A DNA stretch of 8,537 nt from positions 1 to 8,537 of the forward strand of contig JAFAEA010000162.1 of assembly GCA_023424355.1 (NCBI GenBank), given 5' to 3'. Of this stretch, positions 6,651 to 8,537 are shown one piece after another. The notes beneath the pieces are model-generated. The model did not search any database. It saw nothing but the letters and a program-made list of their open reading frames with translations, and was not told where the DNA came from. Each line of letters opens with the position of its first letter. Within the stretch, counting starts at the first letter, position 1. A program made the position numbers and the translations under genes. This DNA comes from Chloroflexota bacterium (GTDB lineage: Bacteria > Chloroflexota > Chloroflexia > Thermomicrobiales > UBA6265).

Positions 6651-6841
6651 TGGTATCGCTCCATAGGGTAGGGGGAAGACACATGCCTGCATGCTATCGC
6701 GGGATGCACGGATGGGCAATACAAAAAAGAACCCCAACGCTACCGCTTTTGCGGCATCGTAGGGGATTTTCTCGAGAAGTTGACGCACTTTGGTTTGATG
6801 ACAATGGTACCGCACCCCGGTGAATTTGTGCAATGGAAATG

Positions 6842-6860
6842 TGTGTATGTCGTATACACA
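6842..6860. promoter_or_regulatory. Operator-like 19-bp palindrome
   Basis: TGTGTAT and ATACACA form perfect 7-bp arms around a 5-bp spacer (GTCGT). Size and spacing suit a helix-turn-helix dimer such as GntR, TetR or LacI types, but no regulator gene is in the window. The plus strand includes TATACA (6853-6858), a possible -10, so binding here could block a rightward promoter. No -35 is obvious. Confidence 0.4.
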
Positions 6861-6932
6861 TGCGCGATAGTGCTTGCGAACATCTACCGATGTAGAGAAT
6901 CGGCGATACTTACCCCATTGGAATGCCAGCGA

Positions 6933-6955
6933 GGGTCAGTTTGCGAGATTGACCC
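6933..6955. promoter_or_regulatory. Inverted repeat GGGTCA-N11-TGACCC just before the AtzG-like gene
   Basis: Perfect 6-bp arms lie 12 bp upstream of the Shine-Dalgarno site of the small gene at 6978. As DNA it could be an operator; as RNA it could form a leader hairpin. It has no following T-run, so it is not a terminator. Confidence 0.3.
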
Positions 6956-6977
6956 ATAAATTGTGCTGAGGGATGAA

Positions 6978-7166
6978 ATGCAGGATGCCGAGGCCAGGAT
7001 CAACGACCTGGCGAAGACATTGAGAATCGAATTTCCGGAGGAAAGCCTCGCCGCGATCGCCGAAAACTTTGCCGCCAGCCTGGCAGAAGCCGATGCTGTG
7101 CGCGCTGAGGTGACAGAGATGCCGGAGCCATCGCCGTTTGATGCAGCCTGGGAGTCGAATTCATGA
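6978..7166 (+). CDS. AtzG/GatC-like small subunit of the amidase
   Basis: A 62-aa protein directly upstream of, and overlapping by ATGA, the amidase gene. Residues 3-20 (helix ending in LRIEFP), 21-45 (helix) and the Pro-rich C-terminus MPEPSPFDAAW (48-58) match the architecture of AtzG (DUF4089) and GatC: two helices and an extended tail that wraps around the amidase partner. In the known AtzE-AtzG complex of cyanuric acid breakdown, AtzG is needed to stabilise the amidase. By analogy this protein probably forms a heteromer with the 457-aa amidase, and the overlap would help give matched synthesis. GAGGG at 6968-6972 is well placed for the ATG at 6978; a GTG at 6963 would add five residues and lacks such a site. 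The family match is by pattern, from memory; a true GatC is less likely because no gatB is visible. Confidence 0.7.
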   Translation: MQDAEARINDLAKTLRIEFPEESLAAIAENFAASLAEADAVRAEVTEMPEPSPFDAAWESNS

Positions 7167-8536
7167 CCGCGGTGAATCCAAATCCTAATCCACGCACCAT
7201 TCGCGAAACGGTGCAGCAACTCGATGACAAGCAAATCTCCACCCAGGAACTGATGGCGGAGATGCTCACCCGCATTCAGGAAACCGATGCGGAGGTATAC
7301 GCCTGGCTGGATGTGCGACCGAAGTACCTGATGGAAATGGCCGAGGCACAGGACCGTCGGCGCACCATCCCTCGCGAAACGGTGCCGCTGTTTGGAATTC
7401 CCATTGGTGTCAAAGACATTATCGATGTGACCGGGTATCAGACCGTGTGCAATATGGAAGCACGCGAGGATGTCGAAATCGCCAGTCGCGATGCCGAAGT
7501 TGTGCATCAGATGCGCAAATCGGGTGTGATCTTTATGGGCAAAACCGTCACCCAGGAGGCAGCTGCCGGAATCTACAGCGATCCCTGCGCGAATCCGTGG
7601 GATACCACCCGGATTCCTGGCGGATCCAGCGGTGGTACATCAGCGGCCGTGGCCAATGGCACATGCCTCGGCGGCTTCGGCACGGATACTGGTGGTAGCA
7701 TCCGCATCCCGGCTGCGCTTTGCGGTGTTACCGGGCTAAAGCCGACGTATGGTCGCCTCCCTGTCCGGGGAATCTTTCCGCTCTCACCGAGCCTGGATAC
7801 GCCAGGCCCCATCGCCCGGAATGTCGCCGATACCATGGCGCTGTACCTCGCCATGCAAGGCAAGCACAAGCAAATTCCGGAGATGTGGGATCGCTTCCCG
7901 CTTGAAGGAACCAGGTTGGATGGCAAGCGGATCGGTGTGCTGACATCCTTCTTCAATGAAAATGTTCAGCCAGATATTCTGGATGCACAGAACCGGATGG
8001 CAGAAGTGGCCATCAGGCTCGGGGCTGAGATTGTGGAGTGTGATTGGCACGAGGCGACTGTAGCCCGCACCGCTGCCAAGCTCATCTCTCGCATCGAATG
8101 CGCGCAGGTCCATCGCGATTTGCTCCGCACCGCTCCCGACAAAATGGGCGAGGAGCTGCGCAAGCGTGTGGAGTTCGGGTCTGTATTGCCAGCGGATACA
8201 TGGTTCACCATGCTCGCCGCCCGCGAGCGTGCCAAGCAAAGCATCGCGAAGGTGTACGCCGATAACGGCCTGGATGCGATTCTTGCGCCATCCACACCAG
8301 TCACCGCTCCGCTCATCGGCGAGAAGACAATTCACTATGCCGATGGCACATCGGAGGATACGGGCGCTGCACTTACCAGGCTCACTGGCCCATGGAACGC
8401 CACCGGTCAGCCGGTGATGGCGATTCCGGCCGGACTCGATGGTGCCGGACTGCCGATCGGGATGTCGCTGGTCGGTCGCCCGGATCAGGAATGGGAACTG
8501 GCCGATATCGCACACGCAATCGAGTGCGCCTTCTAG
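7163..8536 (+). CDS. Amidase-signature family hydrolase (AtzE/GatA-like)
   Basis: A 457-aa enzyme, complete, with its stop at 8534-8536. It hydrolyses an amide or carbamoyl bond through a Ser-cisSer-Lys triad. The triad is intact: Lys84 in GVKDIID, cis-Ser155 in PGGSSGGTSAA (152-162) and nucleophile Ser179 in GTDTGGSIRIPAALCG (173-188), with the family's 24-residue gap between the two serines. The N-terminal helices (11-60), the FGIPIGVKD entry (77-85) and the late MAIPAGLDG...PIGMSLVGRP (419-440) are all typical. There is no signal peptide, so it is cytoplasmic. GGGAG lies 8 bp upstream of the ATG. Coupling to the AtzG-like gene suggests it works as a complex, as AtzE does on 1-carboxybiuret. 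The substrate is not determined; small ureido, carboxyamide or amino-acid amides are possible. A role as GatA is less likely. Confidence 0.93.
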   Translation: MTAVNPNPNPRTIRETVQQLDDKQISTQELMAEMLTRIQETDAEVYAWLDVRPKYLMEMAEAQDRRRTIPRETVPLFGIPIGVKDIIDVTGYQTVCNMEAREDVEIASRDAEVVHQMRKSGVIFMGKTVTQEAAAGIYSDPCANPWDTTRIPGGSSGGTSAAVANGTCLGGFGTDTGGSIRIPAALCGVTGLKPTYGRLPVRGIFPLSPSLDTPGPIARNVADTMALYLAMQGKHKQIPEMWDRFPLEGTRLDGKRIGVLTSFFNENVQPDILDAQNRMAEVAIRLGAEIVECDWHEATVARTAAKLISRIECAQVHRDLLRTAPDKMGEELRKRVEFGSVLPADTWFTMLAARERAKQSIAKVYADNGLDAILAPSTPVTAPLIGEKTIHYADGTSEDTGAALTRLTGPWNATGQPVMAIPAGLDGAGLPIGMSLVGRPDQEWELADIAHAIECAF

Positions 8537-8537
8537 C

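Larger units (their letters stand above)
6651..6977. other. 327-bp divergent intergenic region between amidohydrolase operon and amidase operon
   Basis: No credible gene lies here. Both flanking operons start from it, so it should carry two promoters and shared control. Symmetric elements are CCGC-tttt-GCGG (6743-6754), the perfect 10-bp palindrome TTCTCGAGAA (6769-6778), TGTGTAT-N5-ATACACA (6842-6860), the overlapping repeats ACATC-tacc-GATGT and TCTAC-cgat-GTAGA (6880-6896), and GGGTCA-N11-TGACCC (6933-6955). I could not identify a convincing -35/-10 pair on either strand. The density of dyads is high for a plain spacer and favours regulation by a dimeric transcription factor. Confidence 0.6.

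Noticed and set aside
6721..6754. Terminator or attenuator on the minus strand: CCGC-aaaa-GCGG hairpin followed by a T-run
   Set aside because: The stem has only 4 bp and the T-run (TTCTTTTTT) begins about 11 bp after it, so it does not fit an intrinsic terminator.
6651..6833. 61-residue N-terminal extension of the upstream amidohydrolase
   Set aside because: The open frame continues, but the family N-terminus and GGAG site place the start at 6650. A hydrophobic patch near extension residues 29-40 is not a credible signal peptide.
7784..8515. 243-codon open frame on the minus strand
   Set aside because: Antisense to the amidase, which has an intact triad and a clear start; no family features in the shadow translation.
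7163..8536. GatA of the tRNA amidotransferase
   Set aside because: GatA and amidases share the signature, but the small partner looks more like AtzG, gatB is not adjacent, and the context is hydrolytic. Not fully excluded.
1..8537. CRISPR array, tRNA, rRNA, insertion sequence or toxin-antitoxin pair
   Set aside because: No regularly spaced repeats, cloverleaf, transposase or terminal inverted repeats were seen. The small genes at 209-526 and 6978-7166 fit enzyme-linked partners better than antitoxins.

Overview
The window reads as chromosomal DNA from a moderately GC-rich bacterium. Genes are tightly packed, Shine-Dalgarno sites are mostly clear, and several stops and starts overlap. The mix of proteins and a short palindromic element at the left edge resemble Chloroflexota or Actinobacteria-like soil and thermophile genomes. 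That assignment is a weak inference; no rRNA or other phylogenetic marker is present. I see no tRNA, CRISPR array, transposase or phage gene.

Layout, left to right. Positions 1-208 are non-coding and hold a cluster of small hairpins (33-90, REP-like) and a terminator-like hairpin (186-204). A leftward two-gene unit follows: an arginase-fold (ureohydrolase) protein (1421 to 519) whose end overlaps by 8 bp a small, very acidic unknown protein (526 to 209). A 191-bp divergent spacer separates it from a rightward J-domain protein with a C-terminal membrane anchor (1613-2083). That gene meets, with only 5 bp between stops, a leftward three-gene unit. In transcription order this unit is two tandem paralogous D-aminoacylase-type amidohydrolases (6650 to 5010 and 4964 to 3321) and an APH/choline-kinase-fold protein (3300 to 2089). 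A 327-bp divergent spacer with two operator-like inverted repeats (6842-6860, 6933-6955) lies before a rightward pair: a 62-aa AtzG/GatC-like protein (6978-7166) overlapping by 4 bp an amidase-signature enzyme (7163-8536).

The unifying theme is C-N bond hydrolysis. Four enzymes of three unrelated folds (arginase fold, amidohydrolase TIM barrel, amidase signature) lie in about 8 kb. The two amidohydrolases and the AtzG-like/amidase pair share one divergent control region, so joint regulation and a shared catabolic route for an amide, acyl-amino acid or carbamoyl-type compound is a reasonable hypothesis. The substrate cannot be read from the sequence.

The most notable feature is that several of these proteins carry substitutions at canonical active-site positions. 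The arginase-fold protein lacks two signature histidines and the guanidine-binding Glu. Both amidohydrolases lack a metal-ligand His and the D-aminoacylase Cys. The kinase-fold protein has Gly where the second metal-binding Asp should be. The amidase, by contrast, has an intact Ser-cisSer-Lys triad.
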